A stretch of DNA of 64,000 nucleotides from Akebia trifoliata. Its lineage: Eukaryota > Streptophyta > Magnoliopsida > Ranunculales > Lardizabalaceae. The notes beneath the pieces were generated by a model that had not been told where the DNA came from, made no database searches, and saw only the letters and a program-made list of their open reading frames with translations. Below, piece after piece: positions 13,101-25,256 of the stretch. The position numbers and the translations under genes are program-made. The stretch's first letter is position 1, and each line of letters starts with the position of its first letter. The stretch lies in contig CM030715.1 in NCBI GenBank assembly GCA_017979445.1, positions 30,539,090-30,603,089 on the forward strand, in the 5' to 3' direction.

Positions 13101-16100
13101 ATTAGAAAGAAAAAACAAAAATTGGACAAAGTTTAGCAATCAACCAAAACTTCTTAGTTCATGGAACACTAATTATTCCAATATCCAATTGTACATGGTT
13201 GGCTTATGCTTTGGTAGGGAGAGAGAGCTTGACAGGTTTGGCTGAAGAGGCAGCAAAAAAGGCTCTTCAGATGGCTCAAGTTGATCCTGATGATGTGGAC
13301 CTAATCCTTATGTGTACATCTACTCCAGAGGATCTTTTTGGCAGTGCTCCTCAGGTATAACATGGAAAACTAGGTTCTAGGAGTATGTGCATCCTAAAAT
13401 TAAATGAACTAATATATAAAGAAAAATGGAAATTATGATTATACCTGAAGTTGAGCAACAAATATGTATCTATTTGAAAGGAAGTGAGGAATTCCGTGCA
13501 GTTCGAGCTATGTTTCTCCATGTAATTTTTCACTTCATTTATGTTTTATAGCACACTAATCAACATAATTAAATGCACTGCTATAAATCCATTATTAGAA
13601 ACCATTCCCTCCTTGAAGGGAATGTTGTCATTACCTCTTTGTTGGGTATTAAATAAAGGCTTCCTCCAAAATGAGGTGGTTGCTTTGAAAATCCACTGCC
13701 CGAGTACCTATCTCGTTTTCAATTTCTTAAACCATGCTTATTTTGTTTGTCCCTACATTTAGCTTGATGCTGTTTACCTCTGCACAAAAATCTCACTTTG
13801 ATTATTTTTCTAACAATATCAGATCCAGAGAGCACTTGGTTGTAAAACAAATCCTTTGGCCTATGACATTACAGCTGCATGTAGTGGGTTTGTGCTGGGC
13901 CTAGTCTCAGCTGCTTGTCATATAAGAGGTACCCAATACTTATACTTAGCAGTAAAAGAGTTTCTTTTTTTCTGTTTCTCGATGATTTATATGACTGAAG
14001 CTGTCGTTGTTCAAATTATAGGCGGTGGGTTTAAAAATGTTTTAGTAATTGGTGCTGATTCTCTTTCCCGATATGTTGATTGGACGGATAGAGGAACCTG
14101 TATTCTCTTTGGTGATGCTGCTGGTGCTGTAGTTGTACAGGTACGTATTTGTGGCTCCACTTTGTTGTTTAGCATTTATGGGGATTTGTAAAAACTAAAT
14201 AGTTTCCTTTGTTCTGTGGCAAGTTATGTCTCATATTTGAAGATTTATTTTTGCCAGTTCAAGCTTATGATATTAATTCTTGGTATTGTGCTTGTTTCCA
14301 ATTTGTAATAAATGCATTGGGAACCATTTTTGGTAATTTGTTCTCTCATTTCAGCAAGAAATTAGGTTAACTTTGCTTACATATCAACTCTTCGGGAGTC
14401 ATCTTCATGTTTGATTTCCCATTATAGTTCTTTCTTGTTTTTGCATAACTATGATCCTGTTTTTCCACATTCCATGAATGAGTTATTTGCTTCTTATTCG
14501 GCGGTATTGATTTAATATTGCTTTCTGTTGGAAAGAAAAGAAGACTTTGTATTCCTCAAATGTTGTTATGTGGCACATCTTTCGATGGCACTAAGTATTT
14601 ACCAAGATTAGCAATGCACATAGAATGTCAGGAAGGAAGATTTGAAACAAATAGGAGTAGGTTTCAATGTGTGCTGTGTAGAAGTGGTGTGGTTTCAATA
14701 CCTCATGCAACCGTAATCAGGATCATCATCAGACGGTTCGTGGAGATGGGCCTATTAGCATCGCTCTCTCCTGATGATGGAAGAGGGGATTTGGCAAAGA
14801 GGAAAGAGGGGCAAAAAGGGTTGAGAGAGATGCTGGTGGTGCTAGGGTGGGTTGAAAATTTAAGTGGGAAATGAGAGAATAATTTCACTTGTTCAGTAAC
14901 ATTTATTCTAGATTTGATTCTATAGCAAGTTCAAAATAACTGTTTTCCAACACAACCTTAAGTTAGATACTTTGTTATTTGGTTTTCTTAAGTAATACCA
15001 TATAAGTTAGATTCTTCATTGTTTGTTTTTCATAAGTAATACCCTCCTTATTATTATTATTTTTTACATGGAATGTTTTTAAGATACATCTTTCTCACTG
15101 GGATCCAAGTGGTCCAATCCAGCCTCTTTTTAGATGTCCTTAAATGTTGGAATTTGCTCAAAACTTGAAGTCAATAACAGATTCCCTTATGGGTATCTCA
15201 CCATAGTAGTATACACGGCAACTAGTCTCTGCCTTAACCATACCCTAGTTGTAGTTGGATTTCTGTGGAAAAACCCACTTTTTTGAAGTTATACAACTTA
15301 TATTTATGTGCTTTTATTTTTGTAAATTAGTTAGTTGATAACTGTTCTTGCATGGTTGATTCCTTTTTAATGTTGATATTTCTATGCAGGCTTGTGATGG
15401 CAACAATGATGGTTTATTTGCTTTCGACATGCACAGTGATGGGAATGGCCAAAGGTATTTCATCATGTCTTGTTAAGGAAACAGATTGAACCCCCCACCC
15501 CCTCCTCCTCTTCTGTTTCATTTCTTCAACCGTATAATTTTGCATTTGCAATAGACCAAACATTTTACTTTTCAAAAAAAAAAAAAAAATAGACCAAGCA
15601 TTTACTTCCCAGCTAATAATGCAGGCACTTGAATGCTGCAATCAAAGAAGATGAAGGAGACCATGTATTGGGCTCTAATGGTTCAGCAGTTGACTTCCCC
15701 CCAGGACGCTCCGCTTACTCATGCATCCAAATGAATGGCAAAGAGGTGTTCCGCTTTGCAGTTCGGTGTGTGCCACAGTCAATCGAGTTTGCACTGGAAA
15801 AGGCAGGCCTCACAAGTTCAGACATCGATTGGTTACTTCTTCATCAGGTATTAATGTATTATATATAAAAAATTCTGGAAGGAAAATCAAAGGGCTCTTT
15901 CTTGACATGTGGAGTACATGCGTTGGAGAACCAATCCTCACCCATGCCAAGAGTTGAGCACTTGAGCCGATCTTACCCTCACCCACCCCTCATCGATTGG
16001 AGATCATGATGATCTTACCCATCAGCCTCAATGAGAACTTATTGAGTGGTCTTAAAATTTTAATTTGCATTGTTAGATTATCCAATTGGTTCGACTTGTC

Positions 16101-16476
16101 TGCATATTAGGACCAAACGGTATTACATTAGGCAACACAATTCATAGAATGTGTATTAGTGTCTAAATGGGGCCTTTTGTCATCTAAATGTATGATAACA
16201 TTCCATAACTGCCGATAGCAAAATCTAATAAAATGGGCCAAATGGTTGATGCAGGCAAACCAGAGGATCATCGATGCAGTTTCAACACGTTTACATATCT
16301 CACCAGATCGGGTTTTATCGAATTTGGCTAATTATGGTAACACCAGTGCTGCATCCATTCCCTTGGCCTTGGATGAAGCTGTTCGAAGTGGGAAGGTGAA
16401 ATCAGGCCAAACAATTGCCGCTGCAGGTTTTGGGGCTGGCCTTACATGGGGTTCCGCAATTGTGAGATGGGGATGA
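10183..16476 (+). CDS. KASIII: 3-oxoacyl-[ACP] synthase III, plastid (8 exons)
   Basis: Condenses acetyl-CoA with malonyl-ACP, the first step of plastid fatty-acid synthesis. Exons: 10183-10379, 12565-12713, 13218-13354, 13823-13928, 14022-14140, 15390-15454, 15625-15847 and 16255-16476; all junctions are GT..AG and join in frame to 405 residues, the usual plant length. Residues 1 to about 60 are Ser/Arg-rich, as in a chloroplast transit peptide. The mature part opens with [17 protein letters not shown]. The catalytic triad is complete: Cys181 in ITAACSGF, His331 in LLLHQANQR and Asn361 in NYGNTSA. The C-terminal [15 protein letters not shown] is also typical. Intron 1 (2.2 kb) hosts a SINE and intron 5 is 1.25 kb; neither contains another gene. 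GT47 lies 534 bp beyond the stop on the opposite strand. Confidence 0.96.
11618..11854 (+). mobile_element. tRNA-derived SINE in KASIII intron 1
   Basis: A 237 bp insertion flanked by a perfect 14 bp target duplication, gtttgaccatctat (11604-11617 and 11855-11868). It has an A-box-like ggttggcctagtggc near its start and a B-box-like ggtcaagtgttcgaaacc about 50 bp later, the internal Pol III promoter of tRNA-derived SINEs. It ends in an A-rich tail (agcaagaaaaaagg). A third copy of the target phrase at about 11573 suggests an earlier local duplication. Confidence 0.85.
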
Positions 16477-17010
16477 GATGATTATGCTTCTCTGACCAAT
16501 GACCAGTTCAAGAAAGATAGAAAAAGAGAAAAGAAAAGAAAAAAAAAACTTCAATTTTCGTTTTTGCCAATTTACATTTGATATGTATCAGGGAGAGGGA
16601 GGTGGCCATCATGCTGCTTTTACATCCACCATTTGTTCTTATGGATTTTGCCAACTGTTCAGCTTTGGGCACCCTAATAATATGTTTTTTTTTTGTCTCA
16701 AATCTCTTGGAAGTTCTCCATTTTCAAGTTGAATTGAAGTATTTATCGAATGCACAACTTTATTCAGGGGATTTGATCAAACAATATAAAATCTTCCACA
16801 CACCACAAAAAACTGGGAAGGGAAATATAAGCCTTAGAAGGGAAAAAGTAACATACAAGTAATTGATTTATTATCACTTACAAGAATGAAAAATATATAT
16901 AATTCACTCAACCTTTGTATAAATTTGCCACTTGGAACAAATAAATAATTAAGCAAAAAAAAAAAAAAAACTAAATTATAACAATAATTAGAAGAGTAAC
17001 AGAATTCAAG
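16477..17010. other. Convergent intergenic spacer, KASIII and GT47 3' ends
   Basis: A tail-to-tail spacer. It holds a purine-rich KASIII 3' region, a T-run near 16690 and an A-run near 16957. Polyadenylation regions of both genes must lie here. No separate gene is supported. Confidence 0.6.
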
Positions 17011-18345
17011 TTAATTGTCACTCCTTCCAGAGAGTCGTGATTTGATCCTGTCTATGGCTCCTTCTACTGCAACATCGAAAGCGTCCTTCTTCGCTCTCCA
17101 ACCCATTGAGGCTCCTTGTCTCCTGTAAATAATTCTTGGCATCAACTCAATTACCTTCTCTCTCATCCTCCTAACTTCATTCTTTGGAATCGCCATTAGC
17201 ACATCGACGATCCTCAGCCCTTTCAACACCACCTCCTCCTTGGGTATAAACACTGAGAATTCCTCATATTGCTCCTCAGGCAAATGCCACCCGAATTGCA
17301 ACTTTGCTGAAGATTCCTCAAAGAACACTGGAATACATCCAGCAAGAAACCCATCAAAGGTTGATCGTCGTGTTGGTGTGTCACCAGGTGGTTGAAGGCA
17401 AAAGCTTGCTTGCAACATTGGCTTCATATAGCGAATTGGGTCATGTTCACACACACCATTGGAGCAATCAACAACTTCACAGATCTTGGAAATGTTACTA
17501 CCCTTACTACTGCTACCGGTGCTGTTCAAGCACTCAACACGAATGCTGTGTCGAATATTGGGTGACGACGACACCCCACCACCACCAGCAAAGAGCATTA
17601 ATGTTGTACGGGGTGAGCGATGAACCCGCCCAATCCAAGATTCCAAAAATGCAAGATTTGGAGGATGAAACGATGTCGGGTATGGGATTGCCTGCTCTTG
17701 CCACGGCCACGCCCGAGACTCCAATGTCAAGGCCGTGACATTATAGAATTCGGGCAATTCTAGAAACGATGTTCCCCAAATCGGTGGATCATTTGATAAT
17801 GGCTGAGAGAAGTCCCAAGCGGGACGCGCCATCACCAAGAAATGATCATGCCCACCATTTCTTTTCCAAATTTGAGGGGAATCTTGTTGTAGGAATTCGA
17901 AAAGATCGAGGCCATGTTGGGAACTAGAATTGACATCGGGACCATAGAGATATCGAAGAGCGTCGATGCCAGCATAGTAAGGGAGGTAAATGGCATGGGC
18001 ACGAAGAGGATTAGAAGTAAGACATGGGTATTCAAGGATCCGACGGTGGAAAATGAGTTCAAGCATGAATGGGTCTGTACGGTACCAACTATGGGAACGG
18101 TTATGGGTCTTGTGGCCGAGGCCATGGTTGGCTAAGTAAGGGCAGAAATCGTCGTAAATTGGGTAATTGGAACAGTTGATAAGGAGATCTAGATTGAAAC
18201 GAGATGGGAGTTTTCTGATGTGGATCCAACGATCTGTGCATTCTTCTGGGTTGAGATCAGATTGTGTTTGAGTTAGATTAATGGATACAAGGAAGAGAGA
18301 GAGAAAGAAGAAGAAGAAGAGAGAGGAAGGAGAGGAGGAGGGCAT
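17011..18345 (-). CDS. Exostosin/GT47 xyloglucan galactosyltransferase-like (MUR3/GT19 type)
   Basis: An intronless frame giving 444 residues from the ATG at 18345. Family members are Golgi type II membrane glycosyltransferases that add sugars to xyloglucan side chains for the cell wall. Residues about 8-24 are a run of Phe/Leu/Val, a signal anchor, and the rest is lumenal. GT47 hallmarks are CLTSNP..HAIYLPYYAGID (about 106-127), WGTSFLELPEF, and the C-terminal block FCLQPPGDTPTRRSTFDGF followed by LAGCIPVFF (about 314-342). An upstream in-frame ATG at 18438 would add 31 residues ahead of the anchor; I prefer the inner start because it puts the anchor at the N-terminus. The length is close to what I recall for the short GT19-like members and well below MUR3. 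The exact acceptor sugar is not decidable. It lies tail-to-tail with KASIII. Confidence 0.9.
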   Translation of the reverse strand: MPSSSPSSLFFFFFLSLFLVSINLTQTQSDLNPEECTDRWIHIRKLPSRFNLDLLINCSNYPIYDDFCPYLANHGLGHKTHNRSHSWYRTDPFMLELIFHRRILEYPCLTSNPLRAHAIYLPYYAGIDALRYLYGPDVNSSSQHGLDLFEFLQQDSPQIWKRNGGHDHFLVMARPAWDFSQPLSNDPPIWGTSFLELPEFYNVTALTLESRAWPWQEQAIPYPTSFHPPNLAFLESWIGRVHRSPRTTLMLFAGGGGVSSSPNIRHSIRVECLNSTGSSSKGSNISKICEVVDCSNGVCEHDPIRYMKPMLQASFCLQPPGDTPTRRSTFDGFLAGCIPVFFEESSAKLQFGWHLPEEQYEEFSVFIPKEEVVLKGLRIVDVLMAIPKNEVRRMREKVIELMPRIIYRRQGASMGWRAKKDAFDVAVEGAIDRIKSRLSGRSDN

Positions 18346-18438
18346 GCTGGATGAAGGAGAAAGAGAGAGAGAGAAGAGTGATAGAGTTTCTGACTTTTCT
18401 TCTGTTTTTCCAACATCAGATTTCACACACACATACAA

Positions 18439-20212
18439 ATTTTACATACACATACAAATCTCTCGTTGCAAAATTTTTAATGTTTTTGGGGGGACGTGAG
18501 TGAGTGAGTGATTATTTACGCGTTTTTGGGATCGTTTTGTTTCAACTATGGACTTTGAGGGGGTGGTGCAATCATGTGGAGTAAAATTTTCCGAAAGAGA
18601 TGAGAGCGGGTCATGTGGATCAGATATTTTTGTGAGTTAAATCTCCTGCTTTGCCACTTGTAAAGATTTTTTTTGGGTGCCCCTTGACCTTGGTCTTTAA
18701 TGAAAAAAAATTGACTTTAAATGTTTTCTTTAGCCAAAAATCATTGATTTAAGGGTCTTCTACTTCTCAAAAAAAAAAGAAATATATATATATATATACA
18801 CTTGTTCTTGAGGTTTGATGGTTGCTTTAGATAGAATCTAAAAGGTTTACATATAAAAGGGGGAAAATGAAAACTTGTAGACATTCAAATGATTGGTTTT
18901 GAGATGAAATATCAAAGGTTTTTTAAATATTGAAGATGAAGGCATTAAATTCATTTTTCGTTATTGTTTAAAAGAAGAATGAGGTTAAGGTACTTGTCAT
19001 CAATTTGAAAGTATAGGAAGTCATCAAAATATGTTGGGCTCATGATTTTAAAACTCGTTGAAAACCGAGACATATCGTCCTAGTCGTCTTAGTATCAGGC
19101 ATGGACGAGACGAATAAGTCAATTTTTCAGATAAGATTTAAAATCTCATGTTAATTTTTCAAATTTTTTAACAAAACACCTTAAATGTATCAAAAAAACT
19201 CATCTGAAAAGACTTGGTACAAGGCATGGACAAGATGAGACGCAAAACCAAGTTTTAAATTCATGGTTGGGCTTCTAGATTATAATGGCCTCCTTGAGAT
19301 GGACAAAAATTGCTCAAAATGTCATTTGACTCCAACATCTTACATCTTGTCAAAGTTCCTTGAGATTTATCCCAAAAAAAAACTACCCCCATTTATATCT
19401 CTCCAATTTGTATGATACAAATTTTCATAAATCAGGCAATCTTAGATTTTTTTTTTTTTTCTTTTTGGGGGGTTGGAGGGGCATGTGTTCCAAAATCTAG
19501 AGGTGCTATTTGCTGAAATCAGAGATTTTTACATCTGTGGTTTGGTGGATTCCCACGTGGCACAGAGATGAAACGGGAATCGGGTAAATAAAACAGCTTC
19601 TGGGAGTATAGAAACTGAATAACGGTTACGTGGCAAGTCAAGATCTACTAAAAGGGTAATTCTTTTATTTTTTTTCTTCTAACCTATCGATTTTGACAGT
19701 GAGCAGTGTCGGTGGATAGGCAGTGGCTCCCCCCACGACGCCACGGCTCCATTATTTGCGGCGGCTTTTCCTCTTTTTGGCGCCAAAGATGCGCCTTTTT
19801 TACAAGTTGTATCGCTTTCTCACTTTTGTCTTTTTTTTTTTTAATTATTATTTTTTATCCCAGATTTGAGCCTTGCTAAGGCTCGTTTTAGCTAAAAAGA
19901 ATTTCCATATCAGAGTTTCAGCAAAAGCCAGGATAAAAAATAAAATATAATAATTCAAAAATAATTTCTTTTAAATTAGATTCAAGATTTTGAAAATTGA
20001 ACTTCTACATTACTCCCAAACTAAAAAATAAAATTCAATAATCAAAAATAATTTTTTTCAAAATTTATAAAATGTTCTCTACAACTATAACGAAGCAATG
20101 GATCGTGTTTTTGATTGCAAAGAAGTGAGCCCAAAGACGCTTAGTAAAGGTGAAATCCTAACTTAGTAGAGATGGGGTGACTCTTAATATTTTACAACCC
20201 AATTATTATTTA
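18439..20212. other. Intergenic upstream of GT47, no gene
   Basis: Contains the GT47 promoter side (GA-rich leader at 18290-18380), short AT microsatellites near 18785, and a GC-richer island at about 19690-19800 (gtggctccccccacgacgcc). The phrase around 19100 (gacgagacgaataagtc..) is loosely repeated near 19230. No coding frame is supported. Confidence 0.5.
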
Positions 20213-20617
20213 GGATAAATTACACTTTAACCCCTTATAATATGACATAATTTTATGTTGACTCTTACAGTTTTGACAATTGCACTTAGCTCACTTATGA
20301 CAAATGTTGATAACCTTCAAATGTCATTTACTATTTGATTCTCTTATTTTATCTTCTTTCATTGAAATAAATAAATTTTAAAAATATAAAAATACTCCCA
20401 TCTAAACATTCTCACACTCTTATACATGAACCCTTTTTTTTACAAGGATTTTTTTTAATGACAAAGAAAAACACTTTAAAAGGGGTAAAAGTCTTTACAA
20501 AAGTTTTTTAAAAAAAGTCACATTTTAATGGTTTAATTGGCAGAAAATAAGAGGAAAGAGAGTAAGGGTCAACATAGAATTATGCCAGACAATAGAGGGT
20601 GAAAGTGTAATTTACCC
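20213..20617. mobile_element. Mutator-like MITE with terminal inverted repeats
   Basis: The left end ggataaattacactttaacc mirrors the right end ggtgaaagtgtaatttaccc, and the similarity extends about 55 bp inward (cataattttatgttgac against gtcaacatagaattatg). The flanks tattattta (20204-20212) and tactattta (20618-20626) match at 8 of 9 positions, consistent with the 9 bp target duplication of Mutator-like elements. Non-coding. Confidence 0.8.
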
Positions 20618-21487
20618 TACTATTTATGTATTTCCAAGCAATCTATTCTAGATTATTGAGGTAGTATTGCTAAAGAAATGTGGAAATCGAAATCATTTAC
20701 TGGAATCACATAAAAAGCTTAAGTAAAATAATGATCCAATTGAAAATGAGGGACATTTTCATCTTCTAAAATAGGTAATATTTTAATGATATTGGTAAAG
20801 AAGATGTTAATTGGGTTATTACTTGTTTCAAGTTTAAAGGACTTTGACAACCAGGACATGGGTTTGAGATCGGTCCAGTAAAAGACTTTATTTATTTTTT
20901 TGGTATTATTTAATTGGTGATATGGCCATAATTTCACCTCAATATAGTAAAATACATTAAATGCGTTTGGGTCAAGCAAATAGTTGCACTAAATTCACTA
21001 TAGAAAAAGAAAAAACAAATGTAACAAATGTTCATTTAATGTGCCTGATCTTATCAACAAGAAAAATATAGATTTCTAAGTAATGAAGAAAAATAATAAT
21101 AATTTTAAAATATCGCCCATTTCTATTCATTTAATATCTTATTATTATCATCTTCGTTTTTTAGGTAAATTTAATGAAAGATCTATGTGACACCATCTGA
21201 GCTTTTGGGAGTTGGGTTTTAAGTTTTGATTCTCCTCCTTGGGTGTGTACAATTCAAAATCTGTGAAAAATTAATTAAAAAAAATAAATCAATTATCATA
21301 TTTGATGTTTATAATACATTAGTGGGTGATGGGGGACTTGGGCCAAATCTCTCTCGAGACCAAAATAGTGGAACCTATACTAATTTTGAGTCAAATTAAA
21401 ATCTTGAGCCGACTCGAAGTCTTGAACCAAGTATCGTAAGTAGAGAAGCAATGCAGACAGTTTTCACCATTTTACAGATGGGAGACA
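20618..21487. other. Intergenic, nothing recognised
   Basis: AT-rich sequence with only short chance open frames; no repeat structure noticed. Confidence 0.45.
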
Positions 21488-21496
21488 ATAATAATA

Positions 21497-21662
21497 GGAA
21501 AATGCTGGAATGACACAAAAGTGACAAAAACTCGTGGTGGTGCGCACATTACCGCAGGTGCTTTTCCAGGAGATACAAGTAAAAGCATCTCCAGTTATAT
21601 GCACACCACCACATCATTTTCGTCACCTTTGTGTTTCCGTTTGTGTCACCCCAGCATGACTC
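21497..21662. mobile_element. Hairpin MITE, 9 bp target duplication
   Basis: A 166 bp near-palindrome: ctggaatgacacaaaagtga at the left against tttgtgtcaccccag at the right, with gtggtggtgcgcaca against the inner tgcacaccaccac. It is flanked by perfect 9 bp direct repeats, ataataata (21488-21496 and 21663-21671). The right terminus (caccccagcatgactc) is shared with the element at 54233-54413. Non-coding. Confidence 0.85.
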
Positions 21663-21671
21663 ATAATAATA

Positions 21672-22983
21672 TCATGTCACGAGGAAGCACATGCAATCAA
21701 AGAAGAGAGTGGCAATGATTCACATGGCCCCAACCAAACTGCCATAAAACAGTGGATTGCACATCCGATTAGAATGGCCAAACTCTATAATTGCTAATGC
21801 ACATTATTGACACGTCACATGACATACGTGGGTGGGAGTTATAGACCGTCAGATCATGTGACACAGTAAGAAAGATGATACGACCAAATAACATAGTAAT
21901 TTAATCAAAGATGGCAAAAATTTATATAATATGGCATCCACAACAGAATGATGTACATAAAATATATTGAAAAATGAGTTGAAATTCTGTCGAACTAGCG
22001 TATAACTTGATCGTTGGAGTATTTGTGGGGGCAAAATTGTAGATATTCTAGTGGGAGGAGGGCAGTTAAGGTATTCGAGAATTCAAACCATTAAGTACCC
22101 TTACAAATATGGTTTGTACTTTTGCACCTTGACAAAGGTTAGTTTATCCCTCATAAAGAGAAAAATAAAATAAATTTGCTTTATTGATTAATCATAATCT
22201 CCAATGTGATTTTCGAAAAACACCCTAACCTTATCTATCAATCGGGCGGTGAGCATACGGGGACCTATCATGGGAAATGATGGCTTCGAAAACCCACTTC
22301 AAGTGCATGAAGTAATTTAGAAATTTATGGGTTTCTATGATATTGAAACATGTGTGACTCTGAGCTCACTTTTAGGCTGGATCTAGTGTTTTTATTTGAA
22401 ATTTATTTTTTGGTCTACATACTAAGACATTATTACTTTTACATTTTTGATCGGATCTTATAACATTTGAAGAATAAAATTCAACATGTAATTTATTCTT
22501 GTCTACTTATTAATAAGATTTTACGCATCTTTTTCTTTTTCTTTTAAAAATTATATGCCGACCATCACTTTTAAGGTTCGTGTCACTAAAGAACATGTGT
22601 GTATGTGTGTATGTGTGTGTGTTAATTTAATGGTGTTTATGATAATTTTTAGGTATCCTCCTACACAATGAAAATGGCTAAAATTATAGTTACACCACTT
22701 CGAAAAGATTCAAAACTCGGCTTAAGAGAGAGAGAGAAAGAGAGACAGGACCTGTCTCTTGTGATTTTGGAATCAACTTCTTGGTTTTCTTTTTTTTTTT
22801 TTCTTTTTTTTTTCAAACCCAGAATCATGTCTGCTCTGATCCAATAACTTTGGGTTTGGATTGAAGATTTAGTTTCTTCTAACAATCCAATCTGATTGAA
22901 TATCCTGTCAGTTATGGATTAACCATTTCTTGATCGATAAAATGTGAGAAAGTATGCAAATTACATTATATATTTTGTTTAAA
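21672..22983. other. Intergenic, with a (TG)n microsatellite
   Basis: No gene supported. It holds a gtgtgtatgtgtgtatgtg microsatellite at about 22595-22621, a GA-rich run at about 22722-22747 and a T-run at about 22790-22815. Confidence 0.5.
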
Positions 22984-23257
22984 ACCAACAAATGTTGGGT
23001 GCACATAGTGGCCAAGGCCTCCCTAAAAAAAGGGAGAGGTCATGAGTTGAAACCCCTCGATGGCCGCCTAGGAGAGTTATCCTGTCTTTCCTTGTATGTG
23101 TGGTTGGTAGATGGGGGCATTGCATGTATCCGAGGGATTTGTGTGAGATAAGATGCTCTAAGAGGTCAACTGTCATGTCCCTGCTAGTCGGGTCTACGGT
23201 TTCGGACTTTCGGACATCCGTCATTAAAAAATAAAAAAAAATAAAAAAACAGTATAC
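22984..23257 (+). mobile_element. tRNA-derived SINE
   Basis: A short element beginning shortly before gttgggtgcacatagtggcc (A-box-like), followed by ggtcatgagttgaaacccc (B-box-like) and ending in an A-rich tail (attaaaaaataaaaaaaa..). The flanking phrase attttgtttaaa occurs on both sides (22972-22983 and 23258-23269), a 12 bp target duplication. The sequence differs from the SINE in KASIII intron 1, so it is another SINE family. Confidence 0.8.
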
Positions 23258-23269
23258 ATTTTGTTTAAA

Positions 23270-24673
23270 CATATGGTGCATATCCATGTTTTGTGTACCA
23301 AATTGGATTTGATCCGATCAGACCAATTCCAATTGTTAGCAGGTTGGATTTGGATCGTAATATTGAGGTATGATAAAAATTTCTATTTAAGAAGGGTCGA
23401 TCGAATTCTTTGAATTGATTTTGGGCTCGATCCATCCATTATTGGATTGGATCAAATCAACCATTCCATTTACAACTCTAATCTGCTTAAAAGTCCGATT
23501 CATGGCCCCCAGCCTGGTCAATTTATCAAGCACAGTGGTTGTGCAACCTTGCAATTAGATCCACTTTATAGGTAAATAACCCAAATAATGTGTTAATTGA
23601 TGAAATTTAAATAGAAATAATAAATTTTTAATATACTATTCTGGTAATTTATTTGAAGAAATTTATAGCACAAGCGCAGGATGAGCCTGGCCCTACACTG
23701 TAATGGCCTGAGTAAGCTCGGCCTGAACTAGGCCAGGCCTTCGTCAAACCCAACCAGCCCATTTGTTTGGGAATGGGTGTCGGGCACTGTGCCAATCTTC
23801 TGAAAAGTAAATTTTACAAAGAATTTTGGGCTAGCGGGCCTCCGAACCCTCCCTTCTTAGCGGTTAGGTTGTTTGGAAGCTACCCATCAAGCGTAGGCCC
23901 ATCCTAGATCCACTAAAAAGAAGGCTGAACCATGGTCACAAAATTCTTTGAATTTTTAAAAATAAATTGTAATTCTTTGAGTAAGGGTTTAGCCAATTAA
24001 ATCGACAAAGAATTAATAACATTTTAGTACTTCAATCTCAAATTTTATCTTCTTCAACCTTCAAATCTCATGATCAAATCATACTTTATCTGGTCAGGGA
24101 CACGATATTTATGTATTTCGAGGTGACATTTGGCCTCTTGAAGTAAGAACAATTTTTGACTCCAGATTTCTTGAAAAATCTCAACAAGGACTTCGTAATG
24201 AGCTTTGATGGCCCAAGGAAAACTATTCCAGGCTTTGTCCCTAAACAATATTACCAAAAAGGGATCACATGGGCTTCGATGATTCAATGATTTCTGGTGA
24301 AGCGAAAGTGGTGGTATGGATGCCCATGGGGCAATGGCTTCTTGAACTCAAATTTCATTTATGCAACTTTCGTTTGCAACCATGGGCCTTTTGTTTGATC
24401 TTGATTCTTTTTTGGGGGCCCATTATGTTTTATTTTTTTAAAATGTCTTTCGCCTTGTGGCAAGGATAGTCATGTTTATTTTTTTATTACTATATATAGA
24501 ATATAAATGGTCTGAGAATGAGATTAAGGAAAAAAAAAACATTTTTACAACTTTCTCTAACTTTTTTTAAATTTTCTAACCACATAACTCTTTCTCAGTT
24601 GTACCTTTGCCCCAACTTCCTTACTTTCTATTATGCTTATATAAGAGAATAAAAAACAATAGTTTATTTTAAA
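23270..24673. other. Intergenic, no gene
   Basis: The block around 23290-23470 repeats phrases of the ggattggatcaaatc/gatccgatc type, probably a decayed repeat. Two small opposed frames near 24054-24469 (77 and 66 codons) have no recognisable product and are not called. Confidence 0.45.
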
Positions 24674-24833
24674 GTCAGGCTAGACTGACCTCAGCAGGGG
24701 ACACCTTGACGTGGTGGCGTGTACATGTCTATAGATGCATTTTACTCGTATCTCAGAGAAAATGCATCTATGGGCATGTGCGCGCACCACCACGTCAAGA
24801 TGTCCTCCCCTGAGGTCACTTCAGTATTAATCT
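24674..24833. mobile_element. Hairpin MITE
   Basis: A near-palindrome of about 160 bp: gacctcagcaggggacacc and cttgacgtggtggcg at the left are mirrored by cgcaccaccacgtcaag and cctcccctgaggtc at the right. The tip reads ctatagatgcattttactcg then tatctcagagaaaatgcatc. The tatctca tip motif is shared with several other MITEs in the window. Target duplications are not clear. Confidence 0.75.
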
Positions 24834-25168
24834 TAGTTTTATAAAGCAACATTGCTATCTAAATACAGGAAATTTATATTTTAAATTTGAGTGGACATAG
24901 ATTAATCCTAACTTGAACCTCATGGTAATGAAAGTTCTATTTTATAATAATAAAAACAATTGATATCTCCTTACCCAGCACAAATCATGTCGAGTACAAC
25001 TCCAACCACAAGCAGGATTATATATGTCATATTTCATTTCCTTATCCTCTCCAAAATATTTCCAAATACAAATCCAGAGCTAAAAACAAATGGGAAGAAG
25101 ATAAGAAGTCGATAGGCTTCAATGTGAAGCAGGAATCCAAGTATTCTCACTTTTTTATCCAACAAACA

Positions 25169-25256
<88 letters not shown>

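Noticed and set aside
18346..18438. Upstream in-frame start of GT47
   Set aside because: Would add 31 Ser-rich residues before the signal anchor; the inner start at 18345 fits the family better, though it is not excluded.
24054..24469. Two small opposed frames, possible unknown genes
   Set aside because: No domain, no splice context and no conserved features visible; length within chance.
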